DNA of 10,589 nt from an uncultured Dialister sp. (GTDB taxonomy: Bacteria > Bacillota > Negativicutes > Veillonellales > Dialisteraceae): positions 1 to 10,589 of the forward strand of contig URAA01000044.1 of assembly GCA_900545785.1 (NCBI GenBank), given 5' to 3'. The notes beneath the pieces were generated by a model. That model saw nothing but the letters and a program-made list of their open reading frames with translations, was not told the DNA's origin and did no database searches. The position numbers were made by a program, and so were the translations under genes. Positions within the stretch are counted from its first letter, which is position 1; the number at the start of each line of letters is the position of its first letter. Shown here piece by piece: positions 1 to 5,544 of the stretch.

Positions 1-16
1 GACGCTCTTCCGATCT
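1..16 (+). other. Illumina adapter remnant (not genomic)
   Basis: The first 16 bases, GACGCTCTTCCGATCT, are identical to the 3' end of the standard Illumina read-1 adapter. They sit at the very edge of the sequence and interrupt the minus-strand reading frame that enters here. This is most simply untrimmed library sequence at a contig end. Bases just inside it may also be less reliable than the rest of the window. Confidence 0.93.
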
Positions 17-58
17 ATTGATTGAATCATTGTCCCTTCGGATAAAACTTTTTTCTAT
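17..58 (-). CDS. 5' end of a truncated gene, possibly mnmE
   Basis: A strong ribosome binding site (GGAGGAG, 64-70) and a promoter upstream point to a gene beginning near position 58 and reading leftwards into the contig end. Only about 14 codons remain before the adapter; in the expected frame they read IEKSFIRRDNDSIN. No ATG, GTG or TTG lies at a proper distance from the Shine-Dalgarno site. The best-placed codon is ATA (56-58), 7 nt downstream of GGAGG, so this is either a rare AUA start or a base error at the poorly covered contig end. MnmE (the tRNA-modifying GTPase) often follows jag in this cluster and typically starts with a D-(T/S)-I-x-A-I-like motif, which the fragment's D-S-I-N resembles. 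That identification is inference. An ATG at 28-30 in another frame is a weaker alternative. Confidence 0.35.
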
Positions 59-80
59 AGTATCTCCTCCATATAAATTC

Positions 81-109
81 CTTATATGAAGGAAATAAAA
101 GGACTGCAA
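81..109 (-). promoter_or_regulatory. Sigma-70 promoter of the truncated leftmost gene
   Basis: On the minus strand a -35 box TTGCAG (104-109) is followed by a 17-bp spacer and a -10 box TATAAG (81-86, five of six consensus bases). Transcription would start around position 74, just ahead of the GGAGGAG ribosome binding site at 64-70. Its place directly after the jag terminator suggests that the next gene is transcribed on its own. Confidence 0.6.
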
Positions 110-173
110 ATTTTCTTTTTCATTTCAAAATAAAAAAAGTTGTTGCTGATCCTATGTCACCAAAAAAGGCAAT

Positions 174-198
174 AAAAAAAGTACTCCCGAAAGAGTAC
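174..198 (-). terminator. Rho-independent terminator after jag
   Basis: Downstream of the jag stop codon the minus-strand RNA can form a stem of GTACTC with GAGTAC (181-198, extendable by a U-G pair), followed by an uninterrupted run of seven U (174-180). This ends the yidC-jag transcript. Confidence 0.85.
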
Positions 199-218
199 CT
201 TCTTATATACTTATGTCA

Positions 219-1073
219 TTATTTGGCACGAATGACGACGGAGCGATACGGTGCTTCCCCTTCGCTGTCGGTAGAAACGGCATAATCATTCTGGAGTGCC
301 AGATGAATGATCCTTCTTTCTCCTGCAGGCATGGGTTCCAGTTTCACTTCTTCGCCGGTGCGTTTTACTTTTTCTGCCAGACGGCGTGCGAGAGATTCCA
401 ACGTCTGACGGCGTCTTTCCCGATATCCTTCCACATCGAGAAGGACGAAGTAGCGGCGGCGGAAATTTTTACCTGCCGCCAGATTGGTCAGATACTGGAG
501 AGCATCCAAAGTCTGTCCGTGTTTGCCGATGAGAATGCCGAGACCTTTTCCGTAAAGAGTGAAAAGAATCCGTTCTTCATTCACCATTTTTTCCATCTGG
601 ACATCCAAGTTCATTCCTTTGAAAACGCCTTCCAAGAATTTCTTTGCTTCTTCTGCAACGACAGCTTGATCTTCCGCCACAAAAGGCAGTTCTTCCCGAT
701 CTGTTTTCTTGTCTTTACTATCTTTGACTTCCGTTTCATCCTCGTCATCGGATTCGGTTACGGTTTCTTCTTCCGAAACATCCCCGTCTTCCGGTTCTGC
801 TGCGGCTTCAACCTGTACTTCCCCTCTGTCCGGTGTTTCGATGACTTCTTCTGCTGTTTCTGCTTTTGCAGGTTCCGCTGCGGGAACTTCTTTTTCTGAT
901 TCCGGTGCGGAAATTTCAACAACCGCATCTTTTTTATGGATCAATCCGAAAAGACCGCTGGAAGGCTGTTCGATGACACGGATCTCCGCTTCTTCCCGAG
1001 AGATGCCGAGCTGCTTCAAACCTTCGGAAACGGCAGCCTCTATAGTCTTTGCCGAAATTTTAACTGTTTTCAT
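219..1073 (-). CDS. jag: RNA-binding protein Jag/KhpB (KH and R3H domains)
   Basis: This is a cytoplasmic RNA-binding protein of the Jag (KhpB/EloR) family. In Firmicutes the family partners with KhpA and affects cell elongation, division and small-RNA or mRNA binding. Three parts are visible in the 284 residues. An N-terminal Jag_N domain (about 1-55) carries the typical SSGLFGLIHKKDAVVEI segment. A very acidic, low-complexity linker follows (about 57-130). A KH domain (about 137-213) has the RNA-contacting G-K-H-G loop at 183-186, and an R3H domain (about 220-284) has the R-x3-H motif at R253/H257 inside ERRIIH. The start overlaps the yidC stop by 4 nt (ATGA), the classical coupled arrangement, and the gene is followed directly by a terminator. 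The linker is the only poorly conserved part. Identity is confident; the physiological role is taken from the family. Confidence 0.95.
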   Translation of the reverse strand: MKTVKISAKTIEAAVSEGLKQLGISREEAEIRVIEQPSSGLFGLIHKKDAVVEISAPESEKEVPAAEPAKAETAEEVIETPDRGEVQVEAAAEPEDGDVSEEETVTESDDEDETEVKDSKDKKTDREELPFVAEDQAVVAEEAKKFLEGVFKGMNLDVQMEKMVNEERILFTLYGKGLGILIGKHGQTLDALQYLTNLAAGKNFRRRYFVLLDVEGYRERRRQTLESLARRLAEKVKRTGEEVKLEPMPAGERRIIHLALQNDYAVSTDSEGEAPYRSVVIRAK

Positions 1074-1981
1074 TTTTCGCCCTCCCCTGCTCCGAGATCA
1101 TTTTTATTTTCCGTTTCCCCTTTTTCCGTGGAAACATCGGCAGGTTTTTCTTCCTGCGCCGGTTTTCTGACCACCTTTTTGATCACCTTTTTGCGGATGA
1201 CCTTTTTTCTTTTCGGAGCTTCTTCACTCTGTTCCTGATTCTGGCCGAGTACGGTGACTACGCCTTTTTTGGACGGGCCGTTGATGACTTCTTTTCCTTT
1301 TTCACCGCGGAACATGATCAGCTGCTGGAAGAACTGGTACACATTGTTGACGATCCAGTAAATAACGAGGCCGCTCGGAAAATTGAGGGACATCCAGCCG
1401 ATCATGAGAGGCATCAGGACGAGCATCGTTTTTTGATTGCTCGGTGCATTTTTGGGAGTCGTCTGCCAAGAAACAAGGAATGTCGTCGCTGCCGACAAAA
1501 CAGGAAGAATAAAGGTCGTATCTTCCACGGCAAGACTTTCAATCCAGAGGAATCCCGCATGAGCCGGATCATAGTTAAATCCTTGAATCGCATAATACAT
1601 GGCGATCAAGAAAGGCATCTGGATAAGAAGGGGCAGACATCCTGCCAAGGGGGATGCGTTATGTTCCTTATATAAACGGCCCATTTCCTCACGGAGTTTC
1701 ACCGGGTCGTTTCTGTATTTTTTCTGAACTTTTTGAATTTCCGGCTGTATTTCCTGCATGGCTTTCATGGAGCGTATCTGCTTGATTGCCAGAGGAAGCA
1801 GCAATGTTTTAATAATCAGGGTCAGTACAATGATTGCGATGACATAGTTGGGAAATCCCAGACTGCTGCTGACTTCATAGCAATATTGCAGACCGACACG
1901 CATCAGATCGGCAAGCATGCCGACCAAGGTGGAGAGGACGGGAATTTGAAAATCCGATCCGCCGCCAAAACCAAAATTCAT
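1070..1981 (-). CDS. yidC: Membrane protein insertase YidC (Oxa1/SpoIIIJ type)
   Basis: YidC inserts and folds proteins in the cytoplasmic membrane, alone or with SecYEG. The protein has 303 residues and lacks the large periplasmic domain of E. coli YidC, as in Gram-positive SpoIIIJ. Hydrophobic segments fall near residues 14-40, 44-65, 110-133, 155-172 and 187-222. The family signatures PLAIKQ, the cytoplasmic SKAMQ-like segment (SMKAMQEIQP), PLAGCLPLLIQMP and the FPSGLVIYWIVNN segment are present. The groove position that is Arg72 in B. subtilis SpoIIIJ appears to be Lys58 here, keeping a positive charge. The C-terminal tail has a strongly basic stretch (about 257-273, KRKKVIRKK...) and then an acidic, Glu-rich end; basic tails in this family bind ribosomes. 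I chose the start at 1981 because AAGGAGA lies 6 nt upstream. An in-frame ATG at 2044 has no ribosome binding site and adds a basic, atypical leader. The stop overlaps jag by 4 nt. Confidence 0.95.
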   Translation of the reverse strand: MNFGFGGGSDFQIPVLSTLVGMLADLMRVGLQYCYEVSSSLGFPNYVIAIIVLTLIIKTLLLPLAIKQIRSMKAMQEIQPEIQKVQKKYRNDPVKLREEMGRLYKEHNASPLAGCLPLLIQMPFLIAMYYAIQGFNYDPAHAGFLWIESLAVEDTTFILPVLSAATTFLVSWQTTPKNAPSNQKTMLVLMPLMIGWMSLNFPSGLVIYWIVNNVYQFFQQLIMFRGEKGKEVINGPSKKGVVTVLGQNQEQSEEAPKRKKVIRKKVIKKVVRKPAQEEKPADVSTEKGETENKNDLGAGEGEK

Positions 1982-2145
1982 AATCGTCTCCTTACACGGT
2001 CTCTGTTTCAACCGTTTAAATGTATTCCGCCTTCTAAATTTCAAGAGCGGAACGAGCCCTATGAAATTCTTCCCCTGTAAAACAAGAAAATCTGGTGGTT
2101 ATCGGCACAATGAATCATTTTTCTTATCCCACGGGAAGAGCTTTT

Positions 2146-2184
2146 TAAAAAATAAAAATCGGCACTCTGCATAGAGAAGCGCCG
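2146..2184 (-). terminator. Intrinsic terminator between yidD and yidC
   Basis: The minus-strand RNA after yidD can fold CGGCGCTT against the GAGTGCCG side of a hairpin (2160-2184, with two G-U pairs), followed by UUUUUAUUUUUU (2146-2159). It lies in a 233-bp gap that separates two genes normally in close series. I see no convincing promoter between it and yidC, so yidC-jag is either expressed by read-through or from a promoter I cannot recognise. Confidence 0.65.
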
Positions 2185-2214
2185 CAATTCTTATGTGAAA
2201 ATTCCGCTTCCGGG

Positions 2215-2424
2215 TCACGGAACCGGATCATAGCCGCCCTTGTGAAAAGGATGACATTTGGAGATCCGCTTCACCGCTAGCCATCCGCCTTTCAGCGCAC
2301 CGTATTTCTCTATGGCTTCCAAAGCATATTCGCTGCAGGTCGGCGTAAAGCGGCAGCACGGCGGTTTTAACGGAGACAGATACGCTCTGTAAAACCGAAT
2401 GAACGAGAGCAGTATTGTTTTCAT
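2215..2424 (-). CDS. yidD: Membrane protein insertion efficiency factor YidD
   Basis: YidD is a small, membrane-associated protein of the Haemolysin/UPF0161 family that assists YidC-dependent insertion. The 69 residues cover the complete family pattern: an N-terminal amphipathic stretch (MKTILLSFIRFYRAYLSP), the cysteine motif C-C-R-F-T-P-T-C-S-E-Y, then AIEKYGALKGG, the KRISKCHPFHKGG segment and the terminal GYDPVP. The start at 2424 overlaps the rnpA stop codon (ATGA) and has GGAG 8 nt upstream, as expected for translational coupling. A longer in-frame start at 2457 would add 11 residues inside rnpA and is not needed. The length is normal for the family. Confidence 0.95.
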   Translation of the reverse strand: MKTILLSFIRFYRAYLSPLKPPCCRFTPTCSEYALEAIEKYGALKGGWLAVKRISKCHPFHKGGYDPVP

Positions 2425-2804
2425 TTCTGTGACTCCATTATTCCTGCTTTGCGCCACAATGCCAAAAGAGCTTTTTCGGCTTCTTCATAGGTCGCCGTGG
2501 TTAAAAAAGAGCCTGCCAGCAGGATAGCTTCATGACGGGGCAGCAATTCATGGCGATGAAGACGGTACACCTCTTTCATCAGCCGTTTGGCACGATTTCG
2601 GGCAAAAGCATGGCCGATTTTTTTCGTTGCCACAAATCCGATACGGATTGCCTCCGTCTTGGTTTTTGCTACATAAATAAGTCCCGCCCGGTTGCTGAAA
2701 CGCTTTCCGGCACGGTAAATCCGCCGGTAATCCTTATTTCTCCGGACGCGGAAATCCCGTTCCAAAGTGTAGCGCCGAACCTGTTCCGTTTCTGACTCAG
2801 GCAC
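2421..2804 (-). CDS. rnpA: Ribonuclease P protein component
   Basis: RnpA is the basic protein subunit of RNase P, which trims the 5' leaders of precursor tRNAs together with the M1/RnpB RNA. The 127-residue protein shows the family layout. The aromatic-rich start region of the fold is TLERDFRVRRNKDYRRIYRAGKR (about residues 13-35). The RNR motif that contacts RNA and metal is at about 69-82 (RNRAKRLMKEVYR), and a typical C-terminal helix follows. It starts with GTG at 2804, 8 nt inside the end of rpmH, with an AAAGG-type ribosome binding site upstream. No ATG is available before the conserved region, so the GTG start is the best choice. The N-terminal dozen residues are longer than in many homologues. 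The end overlaps yidD. Confidence 0.95.
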   Translation of the reverse strand: MPESETEQVRRYTLERDFRVRRNKDYRRIYRAGKRFSNRAGLIYVAKTKTEAIRIGFVATKKIGHAFARNRAKRLMKEVYRLHRHELLPRHEAILLAGSFLTTATYEEAEKALLALWRKAGIMESQK

Positions 2805-2934
2805 TTAATACCTTTCTTCCCTTCGCTCTTCTTCTTTTAAGCACGATTCTTCCTGCTTTTGTCTTCATGCGGGCACGGAATCCGTGAGTATGTTTTCTCC
2901 AGTGATTGTTCGGCTGGAATGTCATTTTTGCCAT
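2797..2934 (-). CDS. rpmH: 50S ribosomal protein L34
   Basis: L34 is a very small, strongly basic protein of the large ribosomal subunit. The 45-residue frame begins MAKMTFQPNNHWRKHTHGF and continues with the unmistakable family run of Arg/Lys residues (KTKAGRIVLKRRRAKGRK), ending LSA. The start has an ideal ribosome binding site (AAGGAGGTG, 7 nt upstream). The last 8 nt overlap the GTG start of rnpA. The His at residues 11 and 15 (NNHWRKHTHGF, where many homologues have NNRRRKKTHGF) is a mild departure. It is the first gene of the cluster and is transcribed from a consensus promoter. Confidence 0.97.
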   Translation of the reverse strand: MAKMTFQPNNHWRKHTHGFRARMKTKAGRIVLKRRRAKGRKVLSA

Positions 2935-2985
2935 CGTTCAACACCTCCTTACCTTTTTGTGCTTTTCACACACCATAACATGCTA

Positions 2986-3014
2986 ATTATAACGAAACAC
3001 CCCTGCCCTGTCAA
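2986..3014 (-). promoter_or_regulatory. Perfect-consensus sigma-70 promoter for rpmH
   Basis: On the minus strand TTGACA (3009-3014) and TATAAT (2986-2991) are separated by exactly 17 bp, matching the consensus in all twelve bases. Transcription would start near 2979, leaving a leader of about 45 nt before rpmH that contains AAGGAGG. Such a strong promoter fits a ribosomal protein gene. Confidence 0.9.
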
Positions 3015-3129
3015 ACACGGGGAAGGGACGGCGCTTCCTTTTCTCTCTGCAAAAAGACAGATCAAAAGGGACTTCTCATTTATTTATACCCTCTTATAGA
3101 TTTTATTAATAGAACTTTCCTTTTCAAAA

Positions 3130-3155
3130 AGAAAAAAATGCCCTTTCGGACATTT
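3130..3155 (-). terminator. Intrinsic terminator after the small exported-peptide gene
   Basis: The minus-strand RNA forms an 8-bp stem AAATGTCC/GGGCATTT (3136-3155, one G-U pair) closed by a GAAA tetraloop and followed by a U-rich tail. It lies 16 nt beyond the stop codon of the small gene, which supports that gene being expressed. Confidence 0.8.
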
Positions 3156-3170
3156 CTCCCTTATCTGTTT

Positions 3171-3404
3171 TTATCTGTATCGCGGACCGTAGCAGTAATC
3201 GCGATCGCTATCACTTCTTCTGTCGCTGTCAATCGGGCAATATTCGCCGTTTTCGTAGCTTCTCCGCTCCGACTGTTCATAGCAGGGTGCATTTCTGTAA
3301 TCACTTCTGCCGTTTCTGTAGCTGCTATAAGTTTCTTCCGCACCGGCAAAACCCGCAGCGGAAAGAGCAAGTACCGCAGACAATAAAGCTATTTTCTTTA
3401 TCAT
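3171..3404 (-). CDS. Small exported Tyr/Arg-rich peptide, function unknown
   Basis: I do not recognise this 77-residue protein. The first 22 residues form a clear Sec signal peptide: MIKK positive end, a hydrophobic core (IALLSAVLALSAAGF) and a small-residue cleavage motif A-G-A before EETYSS. No lipobox cysteine is present. The predicted mature part is about 55 residues and extremely polar, with about nine Tyr, ten Arg, many Ser/Asp and three Cys, arranged in loose Ser-Asp-Arg and Tyr-rich repeats (SYRNGRSDYRN, SDRRSDSDRD). There is no hydrophobic core, so it is probably unstructured or stabilised by binding. A good ribosome binding site (AAAGGAG, 7 nt) precedes the ATG and a terminator follows, so the gene is likely real. 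It lies 83 bp downstream of the DUF362 gene and could be co-transcribed with it. Confidence 0.7.
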   Translation of the reverse strand: MIKKIALLSAVLALSAAGFAGAEETYSSYRNGRSDYRNAPCYEQSERRSYENGEYCPIDSDRRSDSDRDYCYGPRYR

Positions 3405-3426
3405 ACTGATTCTCCTTTACAGGACA

Positions 3427-3442
3427 GGAAATTCTTATTTCC
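3427..3442. repeat. Small perfect inverted repeat between the DUF362 and exported-peptide genes
   Basis: GGAAAT and ATTTCC flank a 4-base loop. In the minus-strand RNA this would be a 6-bp hairpin about 20 nt ahead of the AAAGGAG ribosome binding site of the exported-peptide gene. It has no U tail, so it is not a terminator; it could be an mRNA-processing or stability element, or chance. Confidence 0.35.
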
Positions 3443-3487
3443 GAATATTCCCGTCTCCTTCTATTGAAAACTTATCTTCCGACCGTT

Positions 3488-4498
3488 TCACCGATCGTCT
3501 TCGTCAAAAGGAATCACGCCTTTGACAGCTTCTTTCGGAGTAATTCTTTTTTCATCATGATCCAGATCGATCAAAACATAGCGGTCATTTCCCATATCCA
3601 TTTCTTTCATGTACGAAAGCTGGCGGAGTCCTCTTCTTGATTCGATCCGTTCCGTCAGAGCCGCTTTATCCTTCTCTTCCAGAGCATAGACCAGATCCAC
3701 CGATGCCTGATCCGCCGAAAGAATATCCGTAGAAGCAATGATCCCGATATTCGGCGTCACCACAGGTTCCGCAGCAACCCCTTCGCAGTCGCAGGAAACG
3801 GACATGTTGCGAAGCACATTGATAAAAGTGATATTCTTTCCGAAATAATCCGCCGTCGCCTTTGTCGATTCCGTGATACGTTCCATCAGTTCTTCCTTGG
3901 CGATATCCCACTGATCATCCGACCCGGGAGTGGTATGAATCATGCCCTTCCCTATATGCCCGTCGGCACAGCCGATACCCACATTTTTATCGGAACCGCC
4001 GAAACCGCCCTGAATATGGCCTTTGAAATGAGTGAGAACGACCAGCGAATCATAATTCGGCATATGAGAACCGACAGACATTTCTTTGAACCATTTGCCG
4101 CCCTTCACGGGGAGCATCGTCGTACCTTCCTCGTCCATGATATCCACGGGAGCAAAAGTCCAGCCGTTGACCTCCAGCGTTTTTCTGTGATCCTCCGTCG
4201 TATAACGGGCGCCTTCATAATACGTATTTGTTTCTACGATATGAGCATCAGCCAGTCTCGACTTTATCAATTCTTTCACCCATGAACGGGGAATGATATT
4301 CGGCCCTTCCGGTTCGCCCGTATGGAGCTTGATTCCCACCTTTCCCGAAATATGGCCGCTTACCTTGTCATAAATTTTTGTAAGCCCTTCCGGCGAAAGA
4401 TCGCGGGTAAAATAAACGACCGATTCATTTCCTGTCCGTTCTTCATAAGGAATATAATGATCTCCCCCCGTACCGGGGATCGGTTTATTCTCTGCCAT
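3488..4498 (-). CDS. DUF362 domain-containing protein
   Basis: This is a 336-residue protein of the DUF362 family (PF04015), whose biochemical activity is not established; members are often linked to Fe-S proteins. It shows the family hallmarks: GKVGIKLHTGEPEGPN near residues 52-67, and the central block LTHFKGHIQGGFGGSDKN (about 155-172) followed by VGIGCADGHIGKGMIH, matching the usual K-x-H-x-x-x-G-(F/Y)-G-G-x-x-K-N signature. A Cys-x-Cys pair (C236, C238 in SCDCEG) and C177 are potential metal or cluster ligands. The separate ferredoxin domain that some DUF362 proteins carry is absent. No signal peptide or membrane segment is seen, so it is probably cytoplasmic. I chose the start at 4498 because AGGAGG lies 5-6 nt upstream; an in-frame ATG at 4519 would include the ribosome binding site. 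It is transcribed away from the encapsulin operon. Confidence 0.85.
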   Translation of the reverse strand: MAENKPIPGTGGDHYIPYEERTGNESVVYFTRDLSPEGLTKIYDKVSGHISGKVGIKLHTGEPEGPNIIPRSWVKELIKSRLADAHIVETNTYYEGARYTTEDHRKTLEVNGWTFAPVDIMDEEGTTMLPVKGGKWFKEMSVGSHMPNYDSLVVLTHFKGHIQGGFGGSDKNVGIGCADGHIGKGMIHTTPGSDDQWDIAKEELMERITESTKATADYFGKNITFINVLRNMSVSCDCEGVAAEPVVTPNIGIIASTDILSADQASVDLVYALEEKDKAALTERIESRRGLRQLSYMKEMDMGNDRYVLIDLDHDEKRITPKEAVKGVIPFDEDDR

Positions 4499-4536
4499 GA
4501 TATCCTCCTGAAAAAACAAATAAGTTCTCTGTCACT

Positions 4537-4545
4537 ATTATATCA
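4537..4545 (-). promoter_or_regulatory. Extended -10 promoter element for the DUF362 gene
   Basis: The minus strand reads TGATATAAT, a perfect -10 hexamer with the TG extension. The -35 region is poor (TTGTTT at only 15 bp spacing), which is tolerated for extended -10 promoters. Start of transcription would be near 4530, about 32 nt before the DUF362 start codon. Confidence 0.6.
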
Positions 4546-4815
4546 CTCCCGAAAATAAAACAATCCGCCGGTCAATAAAATATGAAATCCTCCGCGCAGG
4601 TCGGATCTTTTCATTCTTCTCTTTTTTCTCCTTTATTGATATTTTTCTTTCTTATTATTTATATTCCTATAAAGCTGTCAGAGATATATTTTTTATTTTC
4701 CCTCCAAAATAAAGAGCCTTACGATTTCACTTTCAAAAAAAAATTGGCAGGAAAGAAATTTTTTATACCTTCCCCCGACACTTAAAAAAACAGATATTCA
4801 TTGATAATTTTATTA
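4546..4815. other. AT-rich spacer between divergent DUF362 and encapsulin-operon promoters
   Basis: This stretch has no credible gene. One open frame of 67 codons (4582-4785, plus) encodes a hydrophobic, Phe/Ile-rich string but has no ribosome binding site and follows the local AT richness. No strong hairpin, tRNA or riboswitch pattern was seen. It is dominated by T- and A-rich runs and may simply insulate the two promoters, or hold UP-elements for the downstream operon. Confidence 0.5.
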
Positions 4816-4845
4816 TTGACATATGTCATTAATCTTTGTTAGACT
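4816..4845 (+). promoter_or_regulatory. Promoter of the encapsulin operon
   Basis: A perfect -35 box TTGACA (4816-4821) is followed after 18 bp by TAGACT (4840-4845, four of six -10 consensus bases). Transcription would start near 4852, about 20 nt before the DUF134-domain regulator, whose ribosome binding site is GGAGGA at 4861-4866. AT-rich DNA lies upstream. The weak -10 and the palindrome over the -35 box suggest regulated expression. Confidence 0.65.
4817..4828. promoter_or_regulatory. Palindromic candidate operator over the -35 box
   Basis: TGACATATGTCA is a perfect 12-bp inverted repeat that shares five of six bases with the -35 hexamer. A protein dimer bound here would block RNA polymerase. 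The most economical candidate is the DUF134-type helix-turn-helix protein encoded immediately downstream, which would then control its own operon. It does not resemble a Fur or PerR box. Binding is inference. Confidence 0.55.
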
Positions 4846-4872
4846 ACAAGCAAAGAGTATGGAGGAAATTTC

Positions 4873-5520
4873 ATGGCACGACCGTCCAAGCACAGAACTG
4901 TAGGTACCGTCCCCAAGCTCCGCCTGTTTCTGCCGGAGGGCGAACATAACGGAAACGATACGGTTTTCATCACCGTGGAAGAATATGAAACGATCCGTCT
5001 CATCGATTATTTAGGAAAAACCCAGACAGAATGCGCAGATATCATGGGCGGCGGAAGGACGACCATACAGAATATTTATCAGTCGGCACGGAAAAAACTA
5101 TCAAAAGCACTGGTGGAAGGAATTCCTTTTGAAATTTTCGGAAGCCACTACTTATTTTCAGCCGATAAGGAAACTTTGGGAGAGAAAAAGATCGTCAGCC
5201 GTGGAACCGGCGTTCATACAAGGATCGCCGTCACCTGCGGAGAAGATTCTTCCGTTTCTCCTTTCCTTCATGAGAAAAATTTAAAAATCTATGATATAGC
5301 AGGCGGTGAAATCAAAGAAAGCATTGTAGTCCCTACAGAAAACAGGAGCGATAAAGAAATTATCCTGTTCTTACAATATAATCAGATTGACATCCTGATT
5401 TGCGGCAGCATGGGAGGTGATGTCCGGGAGGATACGAAAAAAACAGGCATCCGGCTTGTATCTGGTTTTTCGGGAAATGCCGATGATGCAGTCAAACTTT
5501 TCTTACAAAATTCATTGTAA
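4873..5520 (+). CDS. DUF134 HTH regulator fused to a NifX/NafY-like cofactor-binding domain
   Basis: This 215-residue protein has two parts. Residues 1 to about 95 match the UPF0251/DUF134 family: a MARPSKHRTV start, the F-I-T-V-E-E-Y-E-T-I-R-L-I-D segment and a sigma-factor-like helix-turn-helix (about 50-80, TQTECADIMGGGRTTIQN). Residues about 115-213 match the dinitrogenase iron-molybdenum cofactor family (PF02579, NifX/NafY-like): TRIAVTCGEDSSVSPF, KIYDIAGGEI, IDILICGSMGG and the terminal GIRLVSGFSGNADDAVKLFL. Such domains bind Fe-S or FeMo-type clusters in characterised proteins, so this looks like a DNA-binding protein with an iron or cluster sensor. Typical DUF134 proteins carry cysteines in the K-x-R-R-V-x-x-x-P start motif; here these positions are His7 and Gly11. 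It is the first gene of the encapsulin operon, 24 nt before the ferritin-like gene. The regulatory role is inference; the domain calls are confident. Confidence 0.85.
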   Translation: MARPSKHRTVGTVPKLRLFLPEGEHNGNDTVFITVEEYETIRLIDYLGKTQTECADIMGGGRTTIQNIYQSARKKLSKALVEGIPFEIFGSHYLFSADKETLGEKKIVSRGTGVHTRIAVTCGEDSSVSPFLHEKNLKIYDIAGGEIKESIVVPTENRSDKEIILFLQYNQIDILICGSMGGDVREDTKKTGIRLVSGFSGNADDAVKLFLQNSL

Positions 5521-5544
5521 TATCTTACAAGGAGGTCAGTTATT

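Noticed and set aside
213..899. 228-codon plus-strand frame opposite jag
   Set aside because: Phe/Cys-rich translation of the antisense strand of a conserved gene, no ribosome binding site.
1982..2044. Longer N-terminus for YidC from an ATG at 2044
   Set aside because: The added 21 residues are basic and atypical, and the good AAGGAGA ribosome binding site points to 1981.
2425..2457. Longer start for YidD at 2457
   Set aside because: It lies inside rnpA; the ATGA-coupled ATG at 2424 gives the normal family N-terminus.
3015..3170. Possible replication origin next to rpmH
   Set aside because: No DnaA-box-like 9-mers were found, and the region is explained by a promoter and a terminator.
4582..4785. 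67-codon plus-strand frame encoding a hydrophobic Phe/Ile-rich peptide
   Set aside because: No ribosome binding site, composition follows the AT-rich background, and it lies in a promoter spacer.
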